Assembly: GCA_020853775.1 (NCBI GenBank) | Contig: JADYYH010000004.1 | Span: 1 to 64,000, forward strand | DNA: 64,000 nt | From: Nitrospira sp. | Lineage (GTDB): Bacteria > Nitrospirota > Nitrospiria > Nitrospirales > Nitrospiraceae | Reading direction: 5' to 3' | In this document: positions 42,460 through 51,345 of the stretch, piece after piece | Layout of the letters: each line of letters begins with the position of its first letter | Numbering within the stretch: position 1 is the stretch's first letter | Position numbers and translations under genes: made by a program | The notes under the pieces: generated by a model | The model's database searches: none | Told to the model about the DNA's origin: nothing | What the model saw: only the letters and a program-made list of their open reading frames with translations

Positions 42460-44757
42460 GTGGTGTCCGTGAGGCGGTGGCTTTTCCGCGCGCTTGTGGC
42501 AGTGACAGGCATGCTCCTCCTCGTCATCGGGAGCGCCCTGGCCTATGGACTGTACCTTTCCGCCAGCCTCGCGCTGCCCACGGGAGATGAACATCCTCCC
42601 CGTCTCATCTATGGCGCGCCGTTTCTCTTGAAACCTGACTTGGATGTGGTCTCCTCGCACTTGATCGAGCGGCTGACCCGGCTGGGTTATCAGGCGGTTG
42701 AGACGCCCGTGCGCGCACCAGGGGAGTTTCGGGTGAGCCCTGGCGAGATCGATATCTATCTCCACGAATTTTCTGACTTACACCTCCGGTCTATGCCGAC
42801 GCGTTTGCTGTTGGAGCAGGGGCGGGTGGTCCGGGTCTTGTCGATTCAAACGGGAGACGAACTCTTTCCTGCCTATCTCGAGCCGCAGCTGATCAGTGGC
42901 TTACGCGGTGCGTCCCGGCAGGTCCGGGAATGGGTCTCGTACGACGACCTCTCCCCGCGATTTCTCGATATCCTGCTCGCCATTGAAGACCGGCGGTTTT
43001 TCAGCCATCCGGGCATCGACCCGATCGCCGTGGGGCGGGCGGTGTGGACGAATGTGACCCGGGGGACGGTCATTCAAGGCGGCAGCACCATCACGCAGCA
43101 GTTGGCCAAGAACCTGTTTTATTCCCCGCAGCGAACATTCGGACGGAAGCTGAAGGAATCCATCGCCGCCTTGGTGTTGGAGGCGAAATACCGGAAACAG
43201 GCCATTCTCGAGAGTTATGCCAACGAGATTTACCTCGGCCAGGTCGGCTCCGTGTCGATCTACGGCGTCGGCGAAGCGGCCCACCGGTATTTCGGGAAAC
43301 GAATGGATACTCTCAGCCTGGAAGAGGCGGCCTTGTTAGTCGGCATGATCAAGGGCCCGAATACCTATTCGCCGTTGAGAAATGCCGCCTTGGCCAAGCA
43401 GCGTCGCGATGTGGTGCTGGGCCGGCTGCACGAACAGGGTTTGATCAATGATGAGGTGTGGGCGCAAGCCGTCAACACGCCGGTTCAGGTGATGCCGCCG
43501 CAGGACACGCTGGCCGATGCGCCGTTTTTCGTCGACTATCTCTTGCGGCAGGTGGAAGAAGCAACCGGCGCGCCGCTGCCGGACGGGGTGAGGGCCTATA
43601 CGACGCTCGATCCTGTGCTCCAACGGCTGGCCACTCAGACGCTGGAGAGTGAACTGACCAAGCTGGAAACGGCCTATCCGGCATTGAAAGGCCATCCTAC
43701 CGCATTGCAGGGTGCGCTGGTGGCGATCGATCCGAAAACCGGCGGTATTCTCGCGATGGTGGGCAGCCGGGACTACCGTGCCAGCCAGTTCAATCGGGCC
43801 GTGCAAGCGAAACGCCAGCCCGGCTCACTCTTCAAGCCGCTGGTGTATCTCGCGGCGATGGAAGCGCGTCGCGAATTGAGCGGCGGGCAACCGGTGACGG
43901 CGGCCACCTCGATCGTCGACGAACCCGTGACCTTTGAATCGTCCACCGGCCGGTGGACGCCACAGAATTACGACCATAAATTCCACGGGACGGTGTCCCT
44001 GCGAACGGCGTTAGAACAGTCGCTGAATATTCCGGCGGTCAAGATCGCGCAGTTCGTCGGCACGAAACGCATTCTCCACCTGGCAGAGAAGCTGGGGATC
44101 CGGAGTCCGCTGGCCGACAATCTGTCCATCGCGCTCGGCACCTCCGGCGTGTCTCTCCTGGAAATGACCTCAGCATTCGGTGTCCTCGCCGATGAAGGTG
44201 TCAGCATGACTCCCACGGCGCTACAGGCGGTGATGACTTCGGAAGGAGATCCGACTTGGCACCATACGCCGGCGAGGCATCAGGCGGTGTCGCCGCAAGC
44301 GGCCTATGTCATGACGTCATTGTTGAAGGGCGTGGTGGAACGCGGAACAGCGGCGAAGGCCAAGTCGATGGGGCTGCATGGAATCGTGGCCGGGAAGACG
44401 GGCACGACGGATGGGTATCGCGACGCCTGGTTTATCGGGTATACGCCGGATGTGGTGGTTGGGGCCTGGGTGGGATTCGACGATGAGGACGCGTTGCACC
44501 TGACCGGCGCGCAAGCCGCATTGCCGATGTGGGTGGAATTTGTCCGCCAGATCCTGCCCGCCGCGCCGCGCGACTTCGTCATGCCGCCGGCCGTGATCGC
44601 GCGCGACATCGATCCCCAGTCCTCGCAGTTGGCGACTTCGAAATGTCCGCATCGCGTGGCGGAGCTGTTTATCGAAGGCACGGAGCCTTCGGTGTATTGC
44701 GAAGTGCACGGGAGCGGAATCTGGGAACGCGTGAAGCGGAGTTTTGGTTTTTTCTAG
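42460..44757 (+). CDS. mrcB: Bifunctional peptidoglycan synthase, PBP1b type
   Basis: The 765-residue enzyme polymerises and cross-links peptidoglycan. In order it has one membrane anchor, a UB2H-like domain (LIERLTRLGYQAVE), and a GT51 glycosyltransferase with EDRRFFSHPGID and GGSTITQQLAKNLF (catalytic Glu in the first). The transpeptidase has PGSLFKP (SxxK Ser/Lys), SLN and KTGTT. UB2H plus GT51 plus transpeptidase is PBP1b architecture. A C-terminal tail contains two Cys. The start is uncertain: GTG 42460 follows GAGG with good spacing; an ATG at 42418 would add 14 residues. Confidence 0.92.
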   Translation: MVSVRRWLFRALVAVTGMLLLVIGSALAYGLYLSASLALPTGDEHPPRLIYGAPFLLKPDLDVVSSHLIERLTRLGYQAVETPVRAPGEFRVSPGEIDIYLHEFSDLHLRSMPTRLLLEQGRVVRVLSIQTGDELFPAYLEPQLISGLRGASRQVREWVSYDDLSPRFLDILLAIEDRRFFSHPGIDPIAVGRAVWTNVTRGTVIQGGSTITQQLAKNLFYSPQRTFGRKLKESIAALVLEAKYRKQAILESYANEIYLGQVGSVSIYGVGEAAHRYFGKRMDTLSLEEAALLVGMIKGPNTYSPLRNAALAKQRRDVVLGRLHEQGLINDEVWAQAVNTPVQVMPPQDTLADAPFFVDYLLRQVEEATGAPLPDGVRAYTTLDPVLQRLATQTLESELTKLETAYPALKGHPTALQGALVAIDPKTGGILAMVGSRDYRASQFNRAVQAKRQPGSLFKPLVYLAAMEARRELSGGQPVTAATSIVDEPVTFESSTGRWTPQNYDHKFHGTVSLRTALEQSLNIPAVKIAQFVGTKRILHLAEKLGIRSPLADNLSIALGTSGVSLLEMTSAFGVLADEGVSMTPTALQAVMTSEGDPTWHHTPARHQAVSPQAAYVMTSLLKGVVERGTAAKAKSMGLHGIVAGKTGTTDGYRDAWFIGYTPDVVVGAWVGFDDEDALHLTGAQAALPMWVEFVRQILPAAPRDFVMPPAVIARDIDPQSSQLATSKCPHRVAELFIEGTEPSVYCEVHGSGIWERVKRSFGFF

Positions 44758-44789
44758 GTGTCATCGAAAAGCTGGTGTAGGCTCGGCTC

Positions 44790-45284
44790 ATGTTGAATTG
44801 GTTCTCCGGTTCATCCGACACTGCCTGCGACAAGGAGCTCCAGATGATGAAGAAGCCCGGCTTTGTGGAAAACGACAATATCACCCTGCTGGCCAAAGGG
44901 GTGTTGCTCAGAGGGGAAATCCATGTGGAAGGCACCGTGCGCATCGACGGCCGGCTGGAGGGGGATTTGCAGACCGGCGGAACGGTGGTGATCGGCGAAG
45001 ATGGAGTCGTGCAGGGCACCATCACGGCCGGTACCATCATCAGCAGTGGAAAAATCAAAGCGACCGTGCGGGCCACGGAGCGGATTCAATTGCTCAAGAC
45101 CGGGCTTCTCGTCGGCGAAGTACACGCACCGGCATTCTCCATGGAAGATGGCGCAAAATTTCAGGGTCTTTCGGATATGGGCGTCACCTCGTGGGGCGAT
45201 GACGCGCAGAAGCTGCCCGGCAACGTGCGGGATATTGCCGCCCAGCGTCCCAAAGCGGTCGCCATGGCAGGGGAGAACGCTTGA
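44790..45284 (+). CDS. Bactofilin
   Basis: The 164-residue protein contains a bactofilin domain (about residues 30-125) with regular right-handed beta-helix turns: TLLAKGVLLRGEIHVEGTVRI, DGRLEGDL, GGTVVIGEDGVVQGTI, SSGKIKATVRATERIQL, GLLVGEVHAPAFSME. Bactofilins polymerise into non-nucleotide filaments that position envelope enzymes. It lies 32 bases after the PBP1b gene in the same direction, consistent with a role in localising peptidoglycan synthesis. Confidence 0.93.
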   Translation: MLNWFSGSSDTACDKELQMMKKPGFVENDNITLLAKGVLLRGEIHVEGTVRIDGRLEGDLQTGGTVVIGEDGVVQGTITAGTIISSGKIKATVRATERIQLLKTGLLVGEVHAPAFSMEDGAKFQGLSDMGVTSWGDDAQKLPGNVRDIAAQRPKAVAMAGENA

Positions 45285-45460
45285 ACGGCGTCTCCTTCGA
45301 TCCCTCGGCCGCCGGTTCCGGCGCGCCTTCCAGCTCGTCCCTTCTTCTCGCTGCCCAGCCATAGGTCCTCCCTCCAGGTAAGGGGATCGCAAAACCGGCG
45401 CGTGACATCACGGGCAGGTTCTGCTATCAACGGCACTGGCACGAGTTCCTTTATCCCTTC

Positions 45461-46543
45461 ATGAATCGACGACAGATTTTTGCAGCCTGCTTCTTCGGCG
45501 TCCTTCTGGCCTTGCTGTATCAGATGGCCCTGATGTTCCGCCCCTTCGTCTTTCCGGTCCTCTGGGCTGTGATATTGGCGCATCTCTGCTTTCCCCTGCA
45601 TGCCCGGTTGACGGCCTGGCTGGGCGGAAAGGAGTCGCATTCCGCCGTCCTCCTGACGCTGGCCGCGCTCGCTCTGGTGGTGGTGCCTCTGGTCGTCCTC
45701 AGTGTGATGTTGGTCAAGGAGGCGGCGTCCGCCGAACGCGCGGTGCGGGAGTGGATTGCCTCCGGAGGCGTTCAGCAATTGCCGGATCGCCTCTCGGGGC
45801 TGCCCGGCGGCGGGATGGCGCGCGAATGGTTGGAACGATTCACGGGCCGGGAAAGCGACCTGGAGCAGTTTGTGTTGTCGAGCGCCAAGACGTTCAGCAA
45901 ATTTATCGTCGGGGAATTGAGCGACCTCGTGCGTGACGTGTTCATGTTGGTGGCTGATTTTCTGGTCATGGTGTTCACCCTGTTCTTTTTCTTCAAGGAC
46001 GGCCGGCATTGGCTTGCGTCGCTCTACGGTCTGATTCCGCTCGAGGCCTCGCATAAAGACAAGATTCTCGTTCGTCTGGACCAAACGATTCGTGCCGTCG
46101 TGAAGGGGATTGTGCTGACGGCGGTCGCGCAGGGATTTCTCGCCGGGGCGGCGTATGCGGTATTGGGTGTGCCCTTTCCGATGGTCTTGATGGCCCTGAC
46201 CATTCTGCTGGCTCCGTTGCCGTTCGGCGGCACCGCGCTCATCTGGGGGCCAGTGGCCGGCTATCTTCTGTGGTCAGGAACGGTGGGGAAAGGCTTGGTG
46301 ATGTTGGCGTGGGGCATCGGCGTGGTGTCGACCGTCGATCAGATTCTGAAGCCGTTGTTCATCGGCCAGGGCGCGCAGATTCCTATCTTGTTGTTGACGT
46401 TCAGCGTGCTCGGCGGGCTGGCGGCCTACGGCATTCTCGGCCTGTTTCTCGGGCCGATTCTCGTTGGATTGTTCCTGACCGCGCTGCAGATTTACCGTGA
46501 CGAATACCAGCTGCCGAACGCGCTGCCGCCTGCGAAGTCCTGA
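45461..46543 (+). CDS. AI-2E family transporter
   Basis: The 360-residue membrane protein has about eight helices in the typical layout: a pair at the N-terminus (FRPFVFPVLWAVILAHLCFPLH), LVVVPLVVLSVMLVKEA, a long amphipathic soluble portion, VADFLVMVFTLFFFFKDGRHW, and GILGLFLGPILVGLFLTALQIYRDEY at the end. The family (YdiK/TqsA) exports small molecules, and some members act as Na+/H+ antiporters. ATG start with weak ribosome site. Confidence 0.92.
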   Translation: MNRRQIFAACFFGVLLALLYQMALMFRPFVFPVLWAVILAHLCFPLHARLTAWLGGKESHSAVLLTLAALALVVVPLVVLSVMLVKEAASAERAVREWIASGGVQQLPDRLSGLPGGGMAREWLERFTGRESDLEQFVLSSAKTFSKFIVGELSDLVRDVFMLVADFLVMVFTLFFFFKDGRHWLASLYGLIPLEASHKDKILVRLDQTIRAVVKGIVLTAVAQGFLAGAAYAVLGVPFPMVLMALTILLAPLPFGGTALIWGPVAGYLLWSGTVGKGLVMLAWGIGVVSTVDQILKPLFIGQGAQIPILLLTFSVLGGLAAYGILGLFLGPILVGLFLTALQIYRDEYQLPNALPPAKS

Positions 46544-46566
46544 CCTTGCGCTGATCGCCGTTTCCC

Positions 46567-47160
46567 TCAGTCGAGAGGAATCGTAATTGTCATCCCCCCG
46601 ATCACATCATTGAGGGCGAAGTCCCGTTTCGGGCTTAAGGGATGACTATTGTGGCATTTGACGCAGGATGCTGACGTCGCGCGATCCGAATAGATCGCTT
46701 GGAAAAATTGTTTGCGGCCGCTGGTCACAATGCCGGTGAAGGGCCGATCCGGCGTCTCTGCAAAACTTTCCAGCGCCCGGCGCTCCAATTCCGTCGCCGG
46801 GGCGTTGCGTTGATAAATCGGCCAGAGGCTGATGAGGCGGTAGCGAATGCCGCGTCCGGATTCCGCGACCAGCTTGCCCGAGTGTTGAAGGAACTGCGCG
46901 GGCAGGGGGAGGGCGTTTTCATGCTCCCAATGTTCCACGGCGGAAACGATGCCTTTTGCCTGCATGCGGTTGACCACCTGGTTGGTATAGATCGTCCGGT
47001 CTGCGTCGAGGACGGCATGGACGAAGTCCGCGACCTTGTCCGGTGAGATGCCTGCCGGCGGCGTGAGGTCCTTCGCCTGCAAGGAATAGGCAGAAACACA
47101 GGCCAGAAACAGCGCCGGCCATACCATCCATGATCGAACGCCTGTCAGGATGAGATACAT
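46567..47160 (-). CDS. Exported Tll0287-like (DUF3365) c-type heme protein
   Basis: The 197-residue protein has a signal peptide (WPALFLACVSAYSLQA) and a Tll0287-like PAS-type heme domain, with the c-heme attachment site CVKCH at 166-170 followed by NSHPLSPKRDFALNDVIGGM. Such domains bind one covalently linked heme and are used as redox or gas sensors in the periplasm. Its start (with AAAGGAGGAG ahead) overlaps the end of the upstream kinase gene by 16 bases, so it is translationally coupled to signalling genes and may be their accessory sensor. Confidence 0.9.
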   Translation of the reverse strand: MYLILTGVRSWMVWPALFLACVSAYSLQAKDLTPPAGISPDKVADFVHAVLDADRTIYTNQVVNRMQAKGIVSAVEHWEHENALPLPAQFLQHSGKLVAESGRGIRYRLISLWPIYQRNAPATELERRALESFAETPDRPFTGIVTSGRKQFFQAIYSDRATSASCVKCHNSHPLSPKRDFALNDVIGGMTITIPLD

Positions 47161-49622
47161 GGCTCCTCCTTTCGTACCGCTGCCTTCTCTGCCGGCAGCG
47201 TAATGACGCAGGTGGTGCCTTGGCCTTCCGGGGGACTCTCCATCCGTATTTCCCCGCCGAATTTCTTGATCAACCGTTGCGCGACCGTGAGCCCGAGCCC
47301 TGATCCTTCGCCCTGCCCCTTGGTCGTGTAAAACGGATCGAAGACTTTCCCGAGATGCTGCTTGGGAATGCCGGGTCCGTTGTCACGAATCTTGACCGTA
47401 ATCAGATCGTCCTGCTCTTCCGTGGTGAGCCACAAATTGCCTTGCCCATTCATGGCCTGAATTGCGTTGGTCAGGACATTGATAAAGGCCAACCGAAGCT
47501 GGTCGGGCAGCGCCGTCACGGGGGATACCGGGACATAATGTTTTTGGACGTTGAGCCCCAGGCATTCGTGTGAGGTCTGCACGATGGCCAGCGCCTGTTC
47601 CAGCTGAGCCGTCACATCGACCGGGATCCGTTGGCTCTTCGATTCGCGTGTGGCCACTCCGGTGAAGTCGCGGATGATGGCCGCCATCTTTCGGCCATGG
47701 CCGACGATGTCTTGCGCATAGCCTTTGGCTCGGACCAGATCGCATTCCTCCTGAATGGCTTCTCCGAGACCGAGGATGCCGAACAACGGATTATTGAGCT
47801 CGTGGCCGATGCCGGCGGTCAGCACGTCGAGGCTGCCCGATTTTTCGGCCTGAATCAGCTGATCCTGCAAGCGGCTCTCATCCGTGGTGTCCCGGAGGAC
47901 GAGGCCGAAGCGTTTCCCCGCGCCGCTACGGCTTTCCAGCGGAAACCACTCATACTGATACAGATGCGGGCCGATGCGGAGCTCTCGCCGGGATGCGGCC
48001 GGCACCGGGCCGAGGGCCTGATTGAGCGGATCGCGCGCCGGCTTGGGCGACAGGTCACGATCGTGAACGGGAGGCGTCAGCGCAATGCCGTCTTCCACCA
48101 ATCGGAGGTCCCGCCGCAGCGCCTGGCGGTGCTCTTCATCGATGGGTAGGAGGTCGAAGAGCGGGCGCGAGGACCAGTTCTCCGCCTGGACCGCTTCGCG
48201 CGACGCCTTATTCATGTACTGGACCAGGCCCTGCTGATCCACCATGACGATCGGCGTCGGCACGGCATCGAGCACCTGATCGGTGGCCTTTTGCAGATAC
48301 TGCACTTCCTGCGTCTTTTCTTCGACCTCCGTATTCAGTCCGGCAAACGAGGCTTCCAGTTGCGTGTGCATGCGGTTGAATTCCACCGCCAGGTCTTCCA
48401 GTTCATCACCCGTGTGAATCTGAATCGGCTCCTGCAATTCCCCGCGACCGATGAGGCGCGCTGCCTCCTGGAGGCGGCGGACCGGCGTCACGATCCGGCT
48501 GGCGGCAAAATATCCCAGCGTGGCGAGCAGGAAGAGGGCGACCGATGCCAGGATCAGCATCCAGGTCATCAGATGCCGGATCGGTGAGAACAGTTCGTCG
48601 GACGATTGCCACACAAAGGTATGCCAGGCGCCGTTCTCCAACGCGCCGTTCGTCGCGCGACTGGTTTCGGGAAGCGTCGCGAATCCGATAATGGCGGTCC
48701 CTTGTCCGCCGTGCCCGTCGCTGTGCGCTGTGACCCAGCCCGGTTGTCGCCCCGTCACCTGGGGTATCAACGACGGGTCGGAGAGTTGAACGCCGGTCGG
48801 AAGAATGGGGCAGCTCATGACGATGCCCCGGCTGTCGATCAACATCACATGGCCGGTGCGGCCGAACCGGATCGGATGGGTGGAAGGGGAAAAGAATTCC
48901 TTCGCATCAATTACCCGATGCAGGACACCCACGACTTCATAGCGGAGACTATCCATGATCGGAATGGAGATGCTGAATACGTACGTATTGGCCTGCTGAT
49001 CGAAGTGCAGGTCTTCGATGTACAGCTGGCCGGCGCCTCTGTTGTAGGCGCCGGTCCACCAGGGACTATCCGAATGCGAGAAGCTGGGAATCGTGGTCAG
49101 GGCGGCAAATAAGTTGCCCTGCACGTCCGTGATGAAGAGTTTTTTGGTGGCGGCGCGTACAACCTGAGGCAGGAGCAGGTCCGACTCGTGTTGGGATCCT
49201 GCGTAAAATCCGCGCAGCATGAGGGCCGTGCGATTTTCAGTGATCGCTTTGATCGCCACCGGATCTCGCGCGGCCCACTGCGTTCGTTGTTGAGTCAATG
49301 CCGCGGCGGAGAGTGTCTTGTCGGCAGTATGCAGCAGATCCCGATGGTGCTCCAGTTGACGAATGATATCCGGGTGTGTGGCGATCCGGGACGTTCTGGC
49401 GACTTCCTCGGCGACAAGCAAGTCGAGCTTGCGGGCGGCTTCCGTGGCCAGGGCCTCGAAGCTTTCTCCGCTGACGACTTGGATTTCTTTGGAGCCTTGC
49501 AGGAAGGCCATGCTGAGGCCGAGTAACAGGGGAACGACGCCGACCAGCAGCATCGAGACGATGAGCTTACGTTTCAGTCCCCATCCCAGCGGATTGGAGA
49601 AGGGGCGCCAGGTGATCGTCAT
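47145..49622 (-). CDS. Membrane sensor histidine kinase (Cache, HAMP, PAS, HisKA, HATPase)
   Basis: The 825-residue protein has one N-terminal helix (about 20-42), a long periplasmic Cache-like sensor region (45-355, with TDVQGNLFAALTT and SFSHSDSPWWTGAY), a second helix (about 360-382), and HAMP (385-435). A coiled coil and PAS (450-600) follow, then HisKA TAGIGHELNNPLFGILGL and an ATPase with NVLTNAIQAM, IRDNGPGIP and GSGLGLTVAQ. It belongs to the NtrB-like H-E-L-N-N-P class. ATG 49622 forms an ATGA overlap with the preceding kinase gene (stop 49621-49619), so the longer frame upstream is rejected. Confidence 0.92.
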   Translation of the reverse strand: MTITWRPFSNPLGWGLKRKLIVSMLLVGVVPLLLGLSMAFLQGSKEIQVVSGESFEALATEAARKLDLLVAEEVARTSRIATHPDIIRQLEHHRDLLHTADKTLSAAALTQQRTQWAARDPVAIKAITENRTALMLRGFYAGSQHESDLLLPQVVRAATKKLFITDVQGNLFAALTTIPSFSHSDSPWWTGAYNRGAGQLYIEDLHFDQQANTYVFSISIPIMDSLRYEVVGVLHRVIDAKEFFSPSTHPIRFGRTGHVMLIDSRGIVMSCPILPTGVQLSDPSLIPQVTGRQPGWVTAHSDGHGGQGTAIIGFATLPETSRATNGALENGAWHTFVWQSSDELFSPIRHLMTWMLILASVALFLLATLGYFAASRIVTPVRRLQEAARLIGRGELQEPIQIHTGDELEDLAVEFNRMHTQLEASFAGLNTEVEEKTQEVQYLQKATDQVLDAVPTPIVMVDQQGLVQYMNKASREAVQAENWSSRPLFDLLPIDEEHRQALRRDLRLVEDGIALTPPVHDRDLSPKPARDPLNQALGPVPAASRRELRIGPHLYQYEWFPLESRSGAGKRFGLVLRDTTDESRLQDQLIQAEKSGSLDVLTAGIGHELNNPLFGILGLGEAIQEECDLVRAKGYAQDIVGHGRKMAAIIRDFTGVATRESKSQRIPVDVTAQLEQALAIVQTSHECLGLNVQKHYVPVSPVTALPDQLRLAFINVLTNAIQAMNGQGNLWLTTEEQDDLITVKIRDNGPGIPKQHLGKVFDPFYTTKGQGEGSGLGLTVAQRLIKKFGGEIRMESPPEGQGTTCVITLPAEKAAVRKEEPCISS

Positions 49623-50668
49623 AGGGGCGCGCATGATGTAGTCGGTTGCACCTGTGGAAATTCGATCCGGAAGGTCGTGCCTACACCGACATCGCTTTCG
49701 ACGCAAATATGCCCTTCCATCTTCGAAATCACTGACAGCACATTGTACAGCCCCAGTCCTGTGCCTTTCCCTGGGGGCTTGGTGGTGTACAGCGGCTCAA
49801 AGATTTTCGAGAAGGCCTCCTTTGGAATCCCGCATCCCGTATCACTCACTGAAGCACTGACGTGTCCGTCCGGACTGACGGTTGTCTGCAGGGTCAAGGT
49901 GCCGCGAGTCTGAATGGCTTGCACGGCATTCGTAATCAAATTTATGAAGACATGGAGCAACTCGTCAGGGTTCCCCAGGACTGAGGCGTCTTCGGCATAG
50001 CGTTTCACGACCGTGACATCCTGCAGTGTCACGGCATACCGAGCGATTCTCAGCGCTTCGTCCAGTTTGGTGTTGAGATTGACCATGACGTCCTCGCCGG
50101 TCCCGTTGCGCCGAGCGTATCGGGTCAGGTCGCGGCAGATGGCGCTGGTGCGTTTCACAGCCTCGGTGATGTCGCGCGCCTGGTCGTGAACGACGGCCAG
50201 ATCTTGCTCGTCCGTCAGATTTTCCGCAAGGCCAAGGATCAACTGCAGCGGGTTATTGATGTCATGCGCGATCCCCGCCGCAAAAGAGCCCAATCCGGCC
50301 AGTTTATCGGCCTGAAACAGTTCGGCTTCCAGTTTTGATTGGTGCTGGACGAGTTTCCACAACAACCGCGTGGTGGCCCCGCTCAGGACTTCGGCACCGG
50401 GACGTTTCATGGCTTGAATGAAGGGGGCCATGGATGGATCGCCGGTTACATCCATAATGAGGTTGACGCCATGGTTGCGGATGAGATCGTGCACCTGTTC
50501 CTCAACCGGCACATGCAACTCCTTCGCTCGTTGGAGGCCGGGCGCGGTGGGGTCCTTGTCCGCAATGCCGACGATATCGACGTCGGGAATCTGATGGAGA
50601 AGGTCGAGAAGCGCAGTCCCTCCTCTTCCTGCGCCGATGATGGCAATCTTTGTGCTGTTGGATGTCAT
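49619..50668 (-). CDS. Histidine kinase with N-terminal Rossmann-type nucleotide-binding domain
   Basis: The 349-residue protein has two parts. Residues 7-100 look like an NAD(P)-binding Rossmann domain: KIAIIGAGRGGTALL (GAGRGG 12-17), an acidic residue at the end of strand 2 (GIADKDP), and NLIMDVTGDPS, as in homoserine- or aspartate-dehydrogenase-like domains. Residues 105-349 are a soluble NtrB-like kinase with His136 in AAGIAHDINNPLQ, N-box NLITNAVQAI, DTGCGIP and GTGLGLYNV. No membrane segment is present. I infer a cytoplasmic kinase whose activity reports a nucleotide or redox cofactor. It overlaps the Cache kinase by ATGA. Confidence 0.88.
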   Translation of the reverse strand: MTSNSTKIAIIGAGRGGTALLDLLHQIPDVDIVGIADKDPTAPGLQRAKELHVPVEEQVHDLIRNHGVNLIMDVTGDPSMAPFIQAMKRPGAEVLSGATTRLLWKLVQHQSKLEAELFQADKLAGLGSFAAGIAHDINNPLQLILGLAENLTDEQDLAVVHDQARDITEAVKRTSAICRDLTRYARRNGTGEDVMVNLNTKLDEALRIARYAVTLQDVTVVKRYAEDASVLGNPDELLHVFINLITNAVQAIQTRGTLTLQTTVSPDGHVSASVSDTGCGIPKEAFSKIFEPLYTTKPPGKGTGLGLYNVLSVISKMEGHICVESDVGVGTTFRIEFPQVQPTTSCAPL

Positions 50669-50711
50669 GCCTGACTCCGGGTGGAGTAACAACAATCCCT
50701 GTGGTGCGTCG

Positions 50712-50743
50712 CCGTCGGGGAGGATTCAGGCCCTCCCCGACGG
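50712..50743 (-). promoter_or_regulatory. Intercistronic 12-bp hairpin between receiver and kinase genes
   Basis: CCGTCGGGGAGG (50712-50723) and CCTCCCCGACGG (50732-50743) are perfect inverted repeats around an 8-base loop. The hairpin lies 32 bases after the stop of the receiver gene and 43 bases before the start of the Rossmann-kinase gene. No U-tract follows in the direction of transcription, so partial termination or mRNA processing to set receiver:kinase ratio is more likely than full termination. Confidence 0.65.
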
Positions 50744-50775
50744 AGTGTTGAAGACGGATGTGGCAGGGCCCCTCG

Positions 50776-51210
50776 CTAGAGTTGGGCGAGTTCCCGTTGC
50801 TCCATCGCCCTGGCCACGGCGGTGCGAAGTTTTTCTCCTTCCACCGGTTTCACCAGGTAATCCACGACGCCGCTGCGCAGGAAGGAGGTGGCCATGTCCG
50901 TGTCGGGAAAACCCGTCAGCACAATAATCGGCACGCGCGGCCATTCCTGCTGGAAGTAGGCGATGGCTTCAACTCCGTTGATCTTCGGCATGCGGATGTC
51001 ACAGATGAGCACATCCAGGAGTAGCCGGTTTTCGCCGGTATTGATCGCCTCGATGGCTTTTTCCCCGTTCTCCGCTTCGATCACCTCGTAGCCGGCTTTC
51101 TGCAGGGTCATCCGGACGACCTTGCGAATGTCCGGTTCGTCATCCACGACGAGTACGCGGCCATTGCATGCGGTTTCACTCATGAAAAAGCCCGATTTGA
51201 ATTCTCCCAT
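50776..51210 (-). CDS. Single-domain response regulator (CheY-like receiver)
   Basis: The 144-residue protein is one receiver domain: acidic pair VVDDEPD (21-27), acceptor Asp71 in VLICDIRMPKING, the Thr in IIVLTGFPD and Lys in VDYLVKPVEG. There is no output domain, so it signals through protein contacts or phosphorelay. It is the first gene of the sigma-54-driven operon and the likely target of the two kinases behind it. ATG 51210 has AAGGAGGGG upstream; an upstream in-frame start would place the promoter inside the gene. Confidence 0.92.
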   Translation of the reverse strand: MGEFKSGFFMSETACNGRVLVVDDEPDIRKVVRMTLQKAGYEVIEAENGEKAIEAINTGENRLLLDVLICDIRMPKINGVEAIAYFQQEWPRVPIIVLTGFPDTDMATSFLRSGVVDYLVKPVEGEKLRTAVARAMEQRELAQL

Positions 51211-51268
51211 GATCCCCTCCTTGGTGGTGTGACGAGGTGAATGTCGTGTCCATTTGATCCTGCAGTAC

Positions 51269-51285
51269 AGCAACAGATGTGCCTC
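51269..51285 (-). promoter_or_regulatory. Sigma-54 (-24/-12) promoter of the signalling operon
   Basis: Read on the minus strand, GAGGCACATCTGTTGCT carries GGCAC and TTGCT with the invariant GG (51283-51282) and GC (51271-51270) exactly 12 bases apart. The only consensus deviations are A for the T before GG and two bases in the spacer. Transcription should start near 51258, about 48 bases before the receiver start codon at 51210. Confidence 0.7.
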
Positions 51286-51345
51286 AAAGCGCATCTAGAG
51301 AAGTCGTGAGATTTCAGATAGTTAGCGGTGACTCTGCGAAGAAGT

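Noticed and set aside
45436-45452. Sigma-54-like -24 element CTGGCACGAG before the AI-2E transporter gene
   Set aside because: No GC at the -12 position with correct spacing; also too close to the start codon.
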